From positions 124,001 through 188,000 of the forward strand of contig NZ_JAFBEV010000001.1 of the NCBI RefSeq assembly GCF_016908935.1: a DNA stretch of 64,000 nt, read 5' to 3'. Below, in pieces: positions 47,009 to 56,174 of this stretch. The translations under genes and the position numbers were made by a program. The notes below the pieces were generated by a model. That model did no database searches. It was not told the DNA's origin and was given only the letters and a program-made list of their open reading frames with translations. This DNA is from Sporolactobacillus spathodeae. Its GTDB lineage: Bacteria > Bacillota > Bacilli > Bacillales > Sporolactobacillaceae. The number at the start of each line of letters is the position of its first letter. Positions within the stretch are counted from its first letter, which is position 1.

Positions 47009-48412
47009 ATGGACGTATTGAGTTTGGCAAGATTTCAGTACGCGGCAACAACAATTTTCCATTTCTTTTTCGTGCCATTATCAATTGGTCTTGTTTTGTT
47101 GGTCTCAATTATGGAAACTTTGTATGTTGTCAAGAAAAAAGAAGTCTATAAGTCAATGGCTCAATTTTGGGGAAAGTTCTTTCTAATTAATTTTGCTATT
47201 GGTGTTGTCACTGGTATTTTACAGGAATTTCAGTTCGGTATGAACTGGTCCGAATATTCACGGTTTATGGGTGATGTTTTCGGTGCACCGCTTGCGATCG
47301 AAGCATTACTGGCTTTCTTTCTTGAATCAACTTTCATTGGCTTATGGGTGTTCGGCTGGGATCGTCTTTCGAAAAAGGTGCATTGTCTCTGTATCTGGCT
47401 TGTAACAGCCGGAACGACAATATCCGCTTTGTGGATTCTAACAGCAAACTCTTTTATGCAGCACCCTGTCGGCTTCTCTGTTGAACATGGCCGAGCAGTT
47501 ATGAATAATTTTGGCGCGCTTTTAGCTAATGGTCAGTTGTGGGTTGAATTCCCGCATACCGTATTTGGCTCTTTTGCAACGGGTGCTTTTGTCGTCGCTG
47601 GTATCAGCGCTGTTGCCCTGCTTAAGAAACGCAATACTGAATTTTTCAAGAAATCAATGAAAATCGCATTGACTGTCGGCTTGTTCTCATCAATTCTCCT
47701 CACGTTCTTTGGCCACTTTCAAGCACAGTATCTGGTTAAAACACAGCCGATGAAGATGGCTGCCAGTGAAGGATTATGGAAAGACAGTGGCAGTCCTGCA
47801 GCTTGGACGCTGAGTGCTTCCATTGATACGAAAAATCATACAAATTCCGCAGAAATTAAAATACCTTATCTTCTCGATTATTTGTCTTATGGTACATTCA
47901 GTGGTAACGTCAAGGGAATGGACACGCTTCAAAGCCAATATGTCAAAAAATATGGACCTGGCAACTATATTCCTCCGGTTAAAACGACATTTTGGAGTTT
48001 CCGTGTGATGACTGTGATGGGCGGCATCCTCTGTTTGCTCAGCATTATTGGCGTGATTCAACTTTGGAGAAATAAACTGACGGAAAGCAAATGGTTACTC
48101 CGTGCGTTTGTTGCCTCAATTGCTGTACCTTATCTCGGTAGTACGACAGGATGGTTGATGACGGAAATCGGCCGTCAACCTTGGACAGTCTTCGGGTTCA
48201 TGAAGACAGCTGCTAGCGTTTCACCTAATGTTTCGGCTGGTGAATTACTCTTTTCTATCATTGTCTTTGTCAGTGCGTATACACTGCTTGGCATCATTAT
48301 GGTCTATCTATTTGTTCAAACGTTTAAGGCAGGACCGACGTTGAATCAGAAAGATGCCATGGAATCCAGTGATCCATTTGACGGGGAGGCGTATCATATT
48401 GTTACTGAGTAA
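47009..48412 (+). CDS. cydA: Cytochrome bd oxidase subunit I
   Basis: A 467-residue membrane protein carrying hemes b558, b595 and d. The N-terminal helix includes the ligand His18 (RFQYAATTIFHFFFVP), and the GRQPW motif (EIGRQPWTVFG) near residue 390 is the quinol oxidase signature. The Q-loop is short, as in Firmicute enzymes. ATG 47009 follows AGGAGAG; the open frame extends 50 codons upstream over the control region and is not used. First gene of cydABCD; it gives high-affinity, low-oxygen respiration. Confidence 0.96.
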   Translation: MDVLSLARFQYAATTIFHFFFVPLSIGLVLLVSIMETLYVVKKKEVYKSMAQFWGKFFLINFAIGVVTGILQEFQFGMNWSEYSRFMGDVFGAPLAIEALLAFFLESTFIGLWVFGWDRLSKKVHCLCIWLVTAGTTISALWILTANSFMQHPVGFSVEHGRAVMNNFGALLANGQLWVEFPHTVFGSFATGAFVVAGISAVALLKKRNTEFFKKSMKIALTVGLFSSILLTFFGHFQAQYLVKTQPMKMAASEGLWKDSGSPAAWTLSASIDTKNHTNSAEIKIPYLLDYLSYGTFSGNVKGMDTLQSQYVKKYGPGNYIPPVKTTFWSFRVMTVMGGILCLLSIIGVIQLWRNKLTESKWLLRAFVASIAVPYLGSTTGWLMTEIGRQPWTVFGFMKTAASVSPNVSAGELLFSIIVFVSAYTLLGIIMVYLFVQTFKAGPTLNQKDAMESSDPFDGEAYHIVTE

Positions 48413-49412
48413 CCTCTGGTTTTTACTTATCGCAGTCCTGTTTATTGGCTTTTTCGTTCTTGAAGGCTATGATTATGGTGTTGGGATGGCGACTCGGTTT
48501 GTCGCTCACAATAAGGACGAACGAACCGTTTTGAACCAAGCGATCGGGCCATTCTGGGATGCCAACGAAGTATGGATGATTACTGCAGGCGGCGCAATGT
48601 TTGCTGCTTTTCCGAATTGGTATGCAACACTTTTCAGTGGCTTTTACGTCCCACTTGTTCTGATGCTCTTCCTATTAATTGGTCGCGGGACTGCTTTCGA
48701 ATTTCGAATTAAAATTCCGAATTCGAAATGGACGGCAACTTGGGATTGGTTGATTTTCGTAGCCGGACTGCTTGCACCGTTCCTGTGGGGCGTTGTCTTC
48801 TCGACACTTGTTCAGGGACTCCCAATTGATAAGAACATGAACATGCACGCGGGCTTCTTTGATATCGTCAATGGATACAGTGTCTTGGGTGGCTTGTTGA
48901 TAACACTACTCTGCCTGTATCACGGCCTTGTATTCCTGACCCTGCGTGTGACAGGCGACTTGCGTAATCGTGCACGCACGCTTGCTAAAAAGATTTTCTG
49001 GGCGCTTGCCGTCGTTGCTCTTGTATTCATCGTTGCTTCTTATTTCGCAACGGATATATTTGCTCGCCGCGGAACAATTCTTGTGCCCGTTTATTTACTT
49101 GATGTCGTGGTGCTCTTCCTCTCGCTTTATTTTCTTAGTAAAGAGAGAGACGGATGGGCAATTGGGATGAATGCGGGCGTTATTCTTCTCACGGTATCTT
49201 CACTCTTCATCGGTCTTTTTCCAAGGGTTATGGTCAGCAGCATCAAACCAGCCTATGATTTAACTGTGACTAATGCGTCATCTGGTAATTATTCATTAAC
49301 GGTTATGACGATCGTCACCATTTGTCTCCTGCCGTTTGTACTGGCGTACACGATTTGGAGCTACTATGCTTTCAGAAAGAGAGTCACAAGTAACGACACA
49401 ACAGGTTACTGA
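48399..49412 (+). CDS. cydB: Cytochrome bd oxidase subunit II
   Basis: A 337-residue protein with about eight membrane helices; the N-terminus with FFVLEGYDYGVGM and the DANEVWMITAGGAMFAAFP segment near 50 are typical of CydB. The TTG start at 48399 lies 9 bases after GGGGAGG and overlaps the cydA end by 14 bases. It forms the oxidase with CydA. Confidence 0.95.
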   Translation: MLLSNLWFLLIAVLFIGFFVLEGYDYGVGMATRFVAHNKDERTVLNQAIGPFWDANEVWMITAGGAMFAAFPNWYATLFSGFYVPLVLMLFLLIGRGTAFEFRIKIPNSKWTATWDWLIFVAGLLAPFLWGVVFSTLVQGLPIDKNMNMHAGFFDIVNGYSVLGGLLITLLCLYHGLVFLTLRVTGDLRNRARTLAKKIFWALAVVALVFIVASYFATDIFARRGTILVPVYLLDVVVLFLSLYFLSKERDGWAIGMNAGVILLTVSSLFIGLFPRVMVSSIKPAYDLTVTNASSGNYSLTVMTIVTICLLPFVLAYTIWSYYAFRKRVTSNDTTGY

Positions 49413-49450
49413 GATTGGTGCTTTTGCATGTGATTGAAGAAGGGATGTGA

Positions 49451-51226
49451 ATGCTTGGCACGCAAGAAAAATTTGCGTTTTTTAGCCAAGCTAGTTCTAT
49501 GGATCGCAAAATTTTATCTTATCGGGGTGCCAAGCGCGTATTTACGCTCATTGCCTGCCTGACTTTATTGCAAGGTCTGTGCCTGATTGTCCAGGCTATT
49601 TTCCTCGCGGAAGTGGTTACTCATCTATTTGATGGAAAGTCTGTACAGGATGAAGTCAGGCAAATGCTCCTTTTCTTCAGTGCATTCGCAGGAAGGTACT
49701 TCTGTGTCTTTCTTATCCAAACAATTTCTGAGCGGTTCGCTGAGCGGACCAGTTCAGATTTAAGCAGTCATTTTCTGGCCAAGCTTTTTAAGCTTGGCCC
49801 TAAATTTGCGGCTAATGAAGGAACCGGTAACCTCGTGACACTCGTTATGGAGGGGGTCGGGCAGGCTCGCCAGTATTTGCAATTATTTCCACCAAAAATG
49901 GTGTCAAATGTTGTTTTGCCAGTGATGATATTATGCTATGTTTTTACGCTTGATCGCTTGTCGGCGGTCATCTTGGCCGTTGCCATGCCAGTATTAATTG
50001 TGTTTATGGTCCTGCTTGGACTCGCGGCGCAAAAAAAGATGAACGATCGATGGACTTCATACCGCGTGTTGTCGAATCATTTTATTGATTCGCTGCGTGG
50101 TCTTTCAACCCTTCGTTATCTTGGACTGAGTCGCCATCATGCCGAATCGATTCGCCGTGTCAGCGATAAATATCGAAAAATGACCATGCGGACGCTGAGT
50201 TTAGCATTTATGTCTTCATTTGCTCTCGATTTTTTCAGTATGTTGTCGATTGCTTTTGTGGCTGTGGCGCTTGGGCTGCGGTTAATCAATGGACAGATCA
50301 CCCTATTCCCGGCATTAACCGTATTGATTCTCGCTCCTGAATTTTTTCTTCCGGTTCGTGAACTGGGACAGGATTATCACGCGACGCTTGATGGGAAAGA
50401 GGCGGCACATAAACTTCTTGCTTATTCAGATCAGGAAACGGATGACGAGCGTCTGGCGCATCAAAAGGCTTTTCCAGAACAGCGTTGGAATCAAGATTCG
50501 TCATTGGAAATCTGCAATTGTACTTATGTCTATCCTTCCGGAACAAGGAGTGCGCTGTCTTCGATTCAGGTGGAAGCGCGCGGGTTCACAAAAATCGGGA
50601 TTGTTGGTGCGAGCGGCGCTGGAAAATCGACGTTGATTGATCTAATCGGTGGTTTTATTTCAGCGGAAAGCGGCATCATACGAGTGAATAATCAGCAAAC
50701 AGTACTGAATCATGAGGACTGGCGCAAGCAGATTACCTATATTCCACAACATCCGTATCTGTTCAGTGGTTCGCTCAAGGATAATATCACCTTCTATTCG
50801 CCGGAGTCGACGGATGAAGAAGTGATGCAGGCTATAGAAAAAGCAGGCCTCCATGCACTCGTCAGTAAAATGAATCATGGGCTTGAGGAAAGGATTGGCG
50901 CCGGCGGACGACAGTTGAGTGGCGGTCAAGAGCAGCGAATCGCTTTGGCACGAGCTTATTTGTGCAATCGCCCCATTCTCCTGCTTGATGAACCAACGGC
51001 ACATTTGGATATTGAAACGGAATATGAATTGAAAGAAACGATGATCCAATTATTTAAAGGAAAATTAGTTTTCTTGGCAACGCATCGGCTCCATTGGATG
51101 GATCAGATGGACGAGATGATTGTGATGGCGAACGGTAAAATTACCGAATACGGGACGCCGACAGAATTAGTACGAAAAAATGGTTTTTATGCGACGCTTG
51201 TTCGCACACAATTGGAGGGCCTCTGA
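49451..51226 (+). CDS. cydC: ABC exporter CydC (first half of CydCD)
   Basis: A 591-residue half-transporter with six membrane helices in residues 30-320 and a C-terminal ATPase domain: Walker A GASGAGKST near 385, signature LSGGQEQR near 492 and Walker B LLLDEP. CydCD is needed for assembly of cytochrome bd, by moving thiols or heme. ATG 49451 follows AAGGGATG; about 20 N-terminal residues precede the usual start of the family. The stop overlaps the cydD start (TGATG). Confidence 0.92.
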   Translation: MLGTQEKFAFFSQASSMDRKILSYRGAKRVFTLIACLTLLQGLCLIVQAIFLAEVVTHLFDGKSVQDEVRQMLLFFSAFAGRYFCVFLIQTISERFAERTSSDLSSHFLAKLFKLGPKFAANEGTGNLVTLVMEGVGQARQYLQLFPPKMVSNVVLPVMILCYVFTLDRLSAVILAVAMPVLIVFMVLLGLAAQKKMNDRWTSYRVLSNHFIDSLRGLSTLRYLGLSRHHAESIRRVSDKYRKMTMRTLSLAFMSSFALDFFSMLSIAFVAVALGLRLINGQITLFPALTVLILAPEFFLPVRELGQDYHATLDGKEAAHKLLAYSDQETDDERLAHQKAFPEQRWNQDSSLEICNCTYVYPSGTRSALSSIQVEARGFTKIGIVGASGAGKSTLIDLIGGFISAESGIIRVNNQQTVLNHEDWRKQITYIPQHPYLFSGSLKDNITFYSPESTDEEVMQAIEKAGLHALVSKMNHGLEERIGAGGRQLSGGQEQRIALARAYLCNRPILLLDEPTAHLDIETEYELKETMIQLFKGKLVFLATHRLHWMDQMDEMIVMANGKITEYGTPTELVRKNGFYATLVRTQLEGL

Positions 51227-52971
51227 TGAGAACGTGGATTGTCCCCTATATGATGAAACATTGGCGACGACTGAGCTTATCTGTTTTTGTCAGTTTGCTT
51301 GGCGCACTTTGCGCGGCAGGTCTGCTCTTTACATCCGGGTATTTAATTTCAAAGGCGGCCTTGCGTCCGGAAAATATTCTGATGATCTATGTGCCGATTG
51401 TTGGTGTCCGTACATTTGGTATTTTCCGAGCAGTTTTTCAGTACACAGCGCGACTCACGAGCCATGATACCATATTGCGCATTTTATCTGAGATGCGCAC
51501 AAGACTCTATAATAAACTGGAACCAGTGGCACTTTTCCATCGATCGTATTATCAGGCAGGCGATGTACTCGCGATCCTCTCAGACGACATGGAACACTTG
51601 CAAGATATTTATTTACGAACAGCACTTCCAGGTGCCACAGCTGTGATCGTCTATGGATTCTGGATCGCAGTCGTCGGTAGTCTGGATGGTATTTTTGCGT
51701 TGTTGATCGGTCTTTATTTATTGCTACTGCTTGTTTTTTTTCCGCTGTTTTCGTTGCTCTGGTCCCGGCATAAACGCAAAAGTTTACTGAAGCATAGGCA
51801 TCAACTCTATGAGAAAATGACAGATGCGGTATTAGGCATTGGGGACTGGATACTTTCGGGTAGACAGCAAGCCTTTCTCGCTGCCCATGATCAGTTGGAG
51901 AAACAAGCGACACAGGAAAATCGTCGGCTTGAAGATTTCCGTCGGCTGCGCGATTTACTCAGTCAATTACTGATCGGTGGCGCTGTTTTGATCATCCTTT
52001 ATTGGACAGGTGGAATGGCTGCAGACGGACACATCAGCCGCACCTTGATTGCGGCGTTTGTACTTGTTATTTTCTCAATTAGCGAGACATTGATTCCCGT
52101 TTCTGAGGCTGTTGAACGTCTCCCACAATACAATGAAGCATTCCAACGGCTCAATACAATTGCGGGGAAGGAACCCAAATATTCGATAAATGAAAGTAGC
52201 ATCCAACCGAAACTAGACGAACGATCAGTAACTATTTGTGCCGATAACCTATTTTATCGCTATAGCGAAAATGAAGATTGGGCTGTTGAAAATATTTCGT
52301 TAAGCATTCACCAGGGCGAGCGTGTGGCACTGATCGGGAGGAGCGGCGCTGGAAAATCGACATTAACGCATTTGATTTATGGGGCGCTTAAGCCGCAGCA
52401 TGGTACAATAACGCTGAACGGGATACCGTGTGAGCATTTTGGTCATCGGATGAGTCGCAGAATTTCTGTCTTGAATCAGAACCCGCATTTGTTCGATACG
52501 TCAGTGCTGAATAATATCAAACTTGGGAACGAACAGGCAAGCTTTGAAGCGATCGTTCAAGCGACCAAGTGGGTGCGACTTCATGAGAAAATTGAGCGTC
52601 TTCCGAACGGGTATCAAACGCAGATGCATGAAGCTGGTTCAATTTTTTCTGGCGGGGAACAGGAACGCCTGGCACTGGCCCGTATCCTGTTGCAGGATAA
52701 CCCAATTGTTATTCTTGATGAACCGACTGTGGGTCTTGATCCGATAACCGAAAAAGAGCTTTTGCAGACAATTTTTGAAACACTTGAAGGAAAAACGTTG
52801 CTTTGGATAACGCACCACCTGACAGGTACTGAAAAAATGAATCAAATCATATTTATGGAAGATGGAAGATTTGAAATGCACGGCACCCACCAACAGCTTC
52901 TTGACCGTTATCCGCGTTACAGAAGGCTTTATCAGCTGGATGTGCCGGAGCACCTGCGCCGACAACTTTAA
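51226..52971 (+). CDS. cydD: ABC exporter CydD (second half of CydCD)
   Basis: A 581-residue half-transporter, partner of the preceding gene. Six membrane helices are followed by an ATPase domain with Walker A GRSGAGKST, the signature FSGGEQER and Walker B VILDEP. The start overlaps the cydC stop by one base. It ends the cydABCD operon at a bidirectional terminator. Confidence 0.92.
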   Translation: MRTWIVPYMMKHWRRLSLSVFVSLLGALCAAGLLFTSGYLISKAALRPENILMIYVPIVGVRTFGIFRAVFQYTARLTSHDTILRILSEMRTRLYNKLEPVALFHRSYYQAGDVLAILSDDMEHLQDIYLRTALPGATAVIVYGFWIAVVGSLDGIFALLIGLYLLLLLVFFPLFSLLWSRHKRKSLLKHRHQLYEKMTDAVLGIGDWILSGRQQAFLAAHDQLEKQATQENRRLEDFRRLRDLLSQLLIGGAVLIILYWTGGMAADGHISRTLIAAFVLVIFSISETLIPVSEAVERLPQYNEAFQRLNTIAGKEPKYSINESSIQPKLDERSVTICADNLFYRYSENEDWAVENISLSIHQGERVALIGRSGAGKSTLTHLIYGALKPQHGTITLNGIPCEHFGHRMSRRISVLNQNPHLFDTSVLNNIKLGNEQASFEAIVQATKWVRLHEKIERLPNGYQTQMHEAGSIFSGGEQERLALARILLQDNPIVILDEPTVGLDPITEKELLQTIFETLEGKTLLWITHHLTGTEKMNQIIFMEDGRFEMHGTHQQLLDRYPRYRRLYQLDVPEHLRRQL

Positions 52972-53056
52972 CTTTGAAATATTAATTAGGAAAATTTGGT
53001 TGTGCTAAGCTTTCTTGACGATTGCGTAGCCTCTAAACTTATAAATTATTAAGCGC

Positions 53057-53097
53057 AAAAAAACACGGAGTCTAGTTCACGACGCCGTGTTTTTTTA
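53057..53097. terminator. Bidirectional terminator after cydD
   Basis: A7 plus CACGG pairs with CCGTG plus T7 around a 16-base loop. It also ends the convergent CNNM gene. Confidence 0.95.
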
Positions 53098-53126
53098 TGC
53101 TGGTTTTCAAATATCCGTTTTGCTTT

Positions 53127-54437
53127 TCACTTCGCGGATTCTTGAGCGGCAACTATTTTTTTGACTTTGATATTGAGAATATGATGGGCATCCATCCGTA
53201 TCACTTCAAATGTGACATGATCATATTGGAGAATGGAACCTTCACGAATATTCGGATCTTCCGCCAACATCCACCCGCCGATGGTATCAATACCCTCTTC
53301 TTCGATATCGATTTGAAAGATTTGATTGATTCGTGCAATCAACAGTTTTCCGCTAACAAGTGCTTGATTTTTGTCAATTGTTTTAATTAACGGTTCTTCT
53401 GCCTCATCAAATTCATCGCGAATCTCGCCGACGATTTCTTCAAGAATGTCTTCAACGGTAACCAGTCCACTTGTACCGCCATATTCATCGGTGAGAACAG
53501 CCATATGAATACTTTCTTTTTGCATTTTTTCGAGTAAAACACGAACGGGTGTTGTTTCAATCACCGATAGGATAGGCCGAATGTAATCGTTCAGCGTATG
53601 CAAATTCTTATCCAGAATATCCGTGAAAATATCCTTAATATTAATAATGCCAATCACATGGTCTTTGTCTTCTTTAGCGACAGGAAAACGCGTGAATTTC
53701 TCATTGCGAATCACCTGGAGTGTCTCATCCAACGGATCTTCTTCATAGATACAAACCATTTCCGTTCGCGGGACCATCACTTCTCTCGCCGTGCGATCAT
53801 CAAAATCAAAAATTCGGTTCATATAGCGCAATTCACCCTGGGTGATTTCACCGCTCTTGAAGCTGTCGGATAAGGTCAGCCGCAATTCGCCTTCCGTTAA
53901 AGCCTGATCGTGCTCAGCATCCGGTTGTATTCCGACAAGACGCATCACGAGATTAGATAATGTGTTTAGCAGCCAGATAAAAGGGAAGAACAAACGATGT
54001 GTCCAGATTAACGGATAAGCTAAGGCAAGGGAAATCTGCTCAGCCTTTTGAATCGCAATGCCTTTTGGTGCCAATTCACCGAGCACAACGCTTAAAATCG
54101 TGACAATTAAAAAGGAAACAACAGTCGCAACGGTTGCCGCAAGCGCTCCTTGCAAGCCGATACTGTCTAATAACGGGTGCAACAGATGAGAGACTGTCGG
54201 TTCGCCGATCCATCCGAGCAGTAGCGCGGTTACCGAAATTCCGAGCTGAGTGGTGGAAAGGTACGCGTTCAAATCGGTGACAATTTTTTTTGTTGCGCCG
54301 GCTCGACGGTTTCCTTGTTTAATGAGTTCATCCAAACGTGTGGAACGGATCTTTACGATCGCAAATTCTTCCGCTACAAAGAAGGCGGTAAAAATAATTA
54401 AAAGGATAATTGTTAAAACACCAAGAGATTCCTGCAA
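53127..54437 (-). CDS. CNNM/CorC family transporter with CBS pair
   Basis: A protein of about 436 residues: an N-terminal CNNM transmembrane domain (ALLLGWIGEPTVSHLL, GELAPKGIAIQKAE), two CBS domains (VMVPRTEM near 218 and DEYGGTSGLVTVEDILEEIVGEI near 325) and a C-terminal CorC_HlyC domain (SGKLLIARINQ). Bacterial members export magnesium or sodium-linked cations. The start is uncertain: GTG 54476 directly touches the GGAGG site, so it is poorly placed; TTG 54437 follows AGGA by 5 bases, but that site is inside a hairpin. Confidence 0.88.
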   Translation of the reverse strand: MQESLGVLTIILLIIFTAFFVAEEFAIVKIRSTRLDELIKQGNRRAGATKKIVTDLNAYLSTTQLGISVTALLLGWIGEPTVSHLLHPLLDSIGLQGALAATVATVVSFLIVTILSVVLGELAPKGIAIQKAEQISLALAYPLIWTHRLFFPFIWLLNTLSNLVMRLVGIQPDAEHDQALTEGELRLTLSDSFKSGEITQGELRYMNRIFDFDDRTAREVMVPRTEMVCIYEEDPLDETLQVIRNEKFTRFPVAKEDKDHVIGIINIKDIFTDILDKNLHTLNDYIRPILSVIETTPVRVLLEKMQKESIHMAVLTDEYGGTSGLVTVEDILEEIVGEIRDEFDEAEEPLIKTIDKNQALVSGKLLIARINQIFQIDIEEEGIDTIGGWMLAEDPNIREGSILQYDHVTFEVIRMDAHHILNIKVKKIVAAQESAK

Positions 54438-54443
54438 ATGATT

Positions 54444-54470
54444 CCTGCGCTTTTTTGAAAAAGCAGCAGG
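54444..54470 (-). promoter_or_regulatory. Hairpin covering the ribosome site of the CNNM gene
   Basis: CCTGC and GCAGG plus GCTTTTT and AAAAAGC pair with one bulged base. On the mRNA the right arm contains GCAGGA, the ribosome site for TTG 54437. Confidence 0.5.
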
Positions 54471-54481
54471 TGTCACCTCCG

Positions 54482-54511
54482 AATTAGATTTGTGAATCTA
54501 ATTAAATTATA
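54482..54511 (-). promoter_or_regulatory. CNNM gene -10 element and overlapping palindrome
   Basis: TATAAT on the minus strand is at 54506-54511. A perfect palindrome AATTAGATT-TGTG-AATCTAATT at 54482-54503 covers the likely transcription start and ends one base before GGAGG. It could be an operator or a 5' mRNA hairpin. Confidence 0.6.
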
Positions 54512-54817
54512 CAATAGACGCACGACTTCATGAACAAAAAGCCTCCAAAATGCGAAGAAGTTTCCAAAGAAGATGCAGAATACCCTGTTATATTGATGAT
54601 GCCCAGTTCGCGTCGATTCATTGCATGAATCAATGGGCGTTTTGTATCGTGAGTCTGTCGAAAAGTTTGGGTCGGTTAAGCAGTATTGATGGACTCTAGT
54701 GAACTTCTTTAGAAAGAAACCAATAGAGATTCAAACGACGGCTTGTCCTTTCTGAAGTGTTTCCCGTGCTATCCGTAATTGACGTCAGGAAACAGAGCGA
54801 CGAATCATTGACTCCAT
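54512..54817. other. Intergenic region between the CNNM gene and the YjcZ-type gene
   Basis: About 300 bases with no credible gene. It contains a stem at 54601-54638 (GATTCAT/ATGAATC closed by GCCCA/TGGGC and followed by GTTTTG) that looks like a weak plus-strand terminator with no gene before it. Confidence 0.4.
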
Positions 54818-54866
54818 AGAAAAGGATGCCCAAAGGCCGAAAAATCGACTTTTGAAGCATCCTCTC
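54818..54866 (-). terminator. Terminator of the YjcZ-type gene
   Basis: AGGATGC (54823-54829) pairs with GCATCCT (54857-54863); on the minus strand it is followed by TTTTCT. It is similar in arms and loop to the hairpin at 4791-4837. Confidence 0.75.
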
Positions 54867-54884
54867 TTCGTGTTCAAAGACAGT

Positions 54885-55064
54885 TTAGCAAACGAAGGCA
54901 GCGCCAACGATGATTAACAGGATGAACAGTACAACGATTAACGCAAAACCGCTGCCGCAGGAAATACCGCCGACAGGATACGAAGGGAAGCCGCATCCAC
55001 AGCCGTCACCTACACCACCGTAAGCCATATTGGACGGATATCCGCCGAAACCCATATTGCCCAT
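54885..55064 (-). CDS. YjcZ family sporulation-type small membrane protein
   Basis: A 59-residue peptide with a Gly/Tyr/Cys-rich N-terminal half and the characteristic C-terminal hydrophobic block SGFALIVVLFILLIIVGAAF. This pattern defines the YjcZ/SscA-like sporulation peptides of Bacillales. ATG 55064 lies 8 bases after AAGGAG. The sequence CATAGAATA upstream fits a mother-cell sigma (SigE/SigK) -10 element, in line with a spore role. Confidence 0.85.
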   Translation of the reverse strand: MGNMGFGGYPSNMAYGGVGDGCGCGFPSYPVGGISCGSGFALIVVLFILLIIVGAAFVC

Positions 55065-55093
55065 TCAAGTCACTCCTTTATCACGAGATATGA

Positions 55094-55102
55094 TATTCTA
55101 TG
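55094..55102 (-). promoter_or_regulatory. Candidate sporulation sigma -10 element
   Basis: Minus strand CATAGAATA matches CATANNNTA, 30 bases before the YjcZ-type start. No clear -35 element was found. Confidence 0.45.
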
Positions 55103-55269
55103 ATGGGCACGGGCAATTGGCGATGATAAATCGCCTAGTTCTGTATAGATGTGCGAATGCCCAATTTTCTTCCTCGTTTTGTGATAAGATATCCTTTCGT
55201 GAGCTCTTGACAATACTGAAGTAATCCGTCACTGTTGAAAACAGAACGATCAGATTGGGGTAATGAACG

Positions 55270-55914
55270 ATGGGTAAAATGGATGAACCGATCATTGTGG
55301 TCAAAAGGGCGGCGCTTTTTGGTGCTGATCAAAAGCTTACTTTTCAAGGAACACTTCAAGCTGTCGAGAAGGTTCAGATAATTGAACAAAATCTTGCTAG
55401 TTCCTGGCAAGTGATGCGGCGCGGAGACGCTGAGGAGAATCCAGCGTATAAACAACCAATTACGTATGCAATAATCCAGAGAGGAAATCATTTTTTTTCC
55501 TATAAACGACTTGGCGGCGGCGCAGAATCACGCCTGCATGGGAAACTCTCGATCGGTGTTGGCGGCCATATGAATGCGGTCGATGAAGCTTCTGATTTTC
55601 AGCAGATTCTGGAGAACAACCTGAAGCGTGAGATTTCAGAAGAATTATTGATTGAACAATCTGGAGAAAAGCTGAGTACGCGCACGGTCGGTTATATCAA
55701 CGACGATAAAACAGAAGTTGGTCGTGTGCATATCGGTATTCTCGTTTTGATTCAGCTACCACAGCAGGCGACGGTCACGGTAAAAGAAAAAGATAAGTTG
55801 GAAGGCCAGTGGCTGACTCTTTCTGAATTGAAATCAGAATCAGTTTTTACGCACTTGGAGAGCTGGTCGGCGTACGCGGCAGAGACGCTTCATGAAGCAG
55901 AACTAAATCGGTAA
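55270..55914 (+). CDS. Nudix-like phosphohydrolase (COG4112 type)
   Basis: A 214-residue protein with a modified Nudix signature: GGHMNAVDEASDF near 97, a 7-residue insertion, then LKREISEEL, keeping the catalytic REUxEE residues. The N-terminal half has beta strands (ITYAIIQRGNHFFSYKR) typical of the fold. It resembles the MutT-related predicted phosphoesterases of COG4112; substrate unknown. ATG 55270 is used; only a weak GGGG precedes it, and ATG 55279 is possible. Confidence 0.75.
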   Translation: MGKMDEPIIVVKRAALFGADQKLTFQGTLQAVEKVQIIEQNLASSWQVMRRGDAEENPAYKQPITYAIIQRGNHFFSYKRLGGGAESRLHGKLSIGVGGHMNAVDEASDFQQILENNLKREISEELLIEQSGEKLSTRTVGYINDDKTEVGRVHIGILVLIQLPQQATVTVKEKDKLEGQWLTLSELKSESVFTHLESWSAYAAETLHEAELNR

Positions 55915-55930
55915 TATTCTATAGACCAAG

Positions 55931-55965
55931 CAGCGATCAAATAGACCGCTGTTTTTTTTTTTTTT
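55931..55965 (+). terminator. Terminator of the Nudix gene
   Basis: CAGCG and CGCTG close an 11-base loop, followed by fourteen T residues. Confidence 0.8.
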
Positions 55966-56056
55966 AGAAAGTATAAAGATTTTTGCACAAAAATGCAGCG
56001 AGCAACCGAAGCGCGCTTTTGCTACGAAAGAGGACTCGGATCATCCAATTTTTTTT
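55966..56056 (+). repeat. Dispersed repeat copy R12 (short form, type-beta left end)
   Basis: AGAAAGTATAAAGATTTTTG, CACAAAAATGCAGCG joined to AGCAACCGAAGCGCGC, then GAAAGAGGACTCGGATCATCC and T9. It starts directly at the end of the Nudix terminator T-tract. Confidence 0.8.
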
Positions 56057-56066
56057 TACTTTTTTA

Positions 56067-56135
56067 TTGTGATTGATTAAAAAAAATGCTATATTACTCT
56101 TTGCACAAAAAAAGTTAATAAAGTTAACTATTAAC
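56067..56135 (+). promoter_or_regulatory. Promoter and operator of the efflux operon
   Basis: TTGTGA (56067-56072) and TATATT (56090-56095) are 17 bases apart. Downstream, GTTAATAAAGTTAACTATTAAC at 56114-56135 (read as three GTTAA half sites) includes the palindrome GTTAA-CTA-TTAAC. It is a good candidate site for the MarR protein encoded at the end of the operon. Confidence 0.6.
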
Positions 56136-56174
56136 AAGGTTATCTATTTTACAGAATGGAAGGGGAAACTAGGA

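Noticed and set aside
52986-53020. Possible further remnant of the repeat end hairpin after cydD
   Set aside because: Only a loose likeness (TTTGGTTGTGCTAAG) without the hairpin; too weak to count.
53097-53390. Plus-strand frame inside the CNNM gene
   Set aside because: Antisense to a conserved CorC_HlyC domain; no initiation signals.
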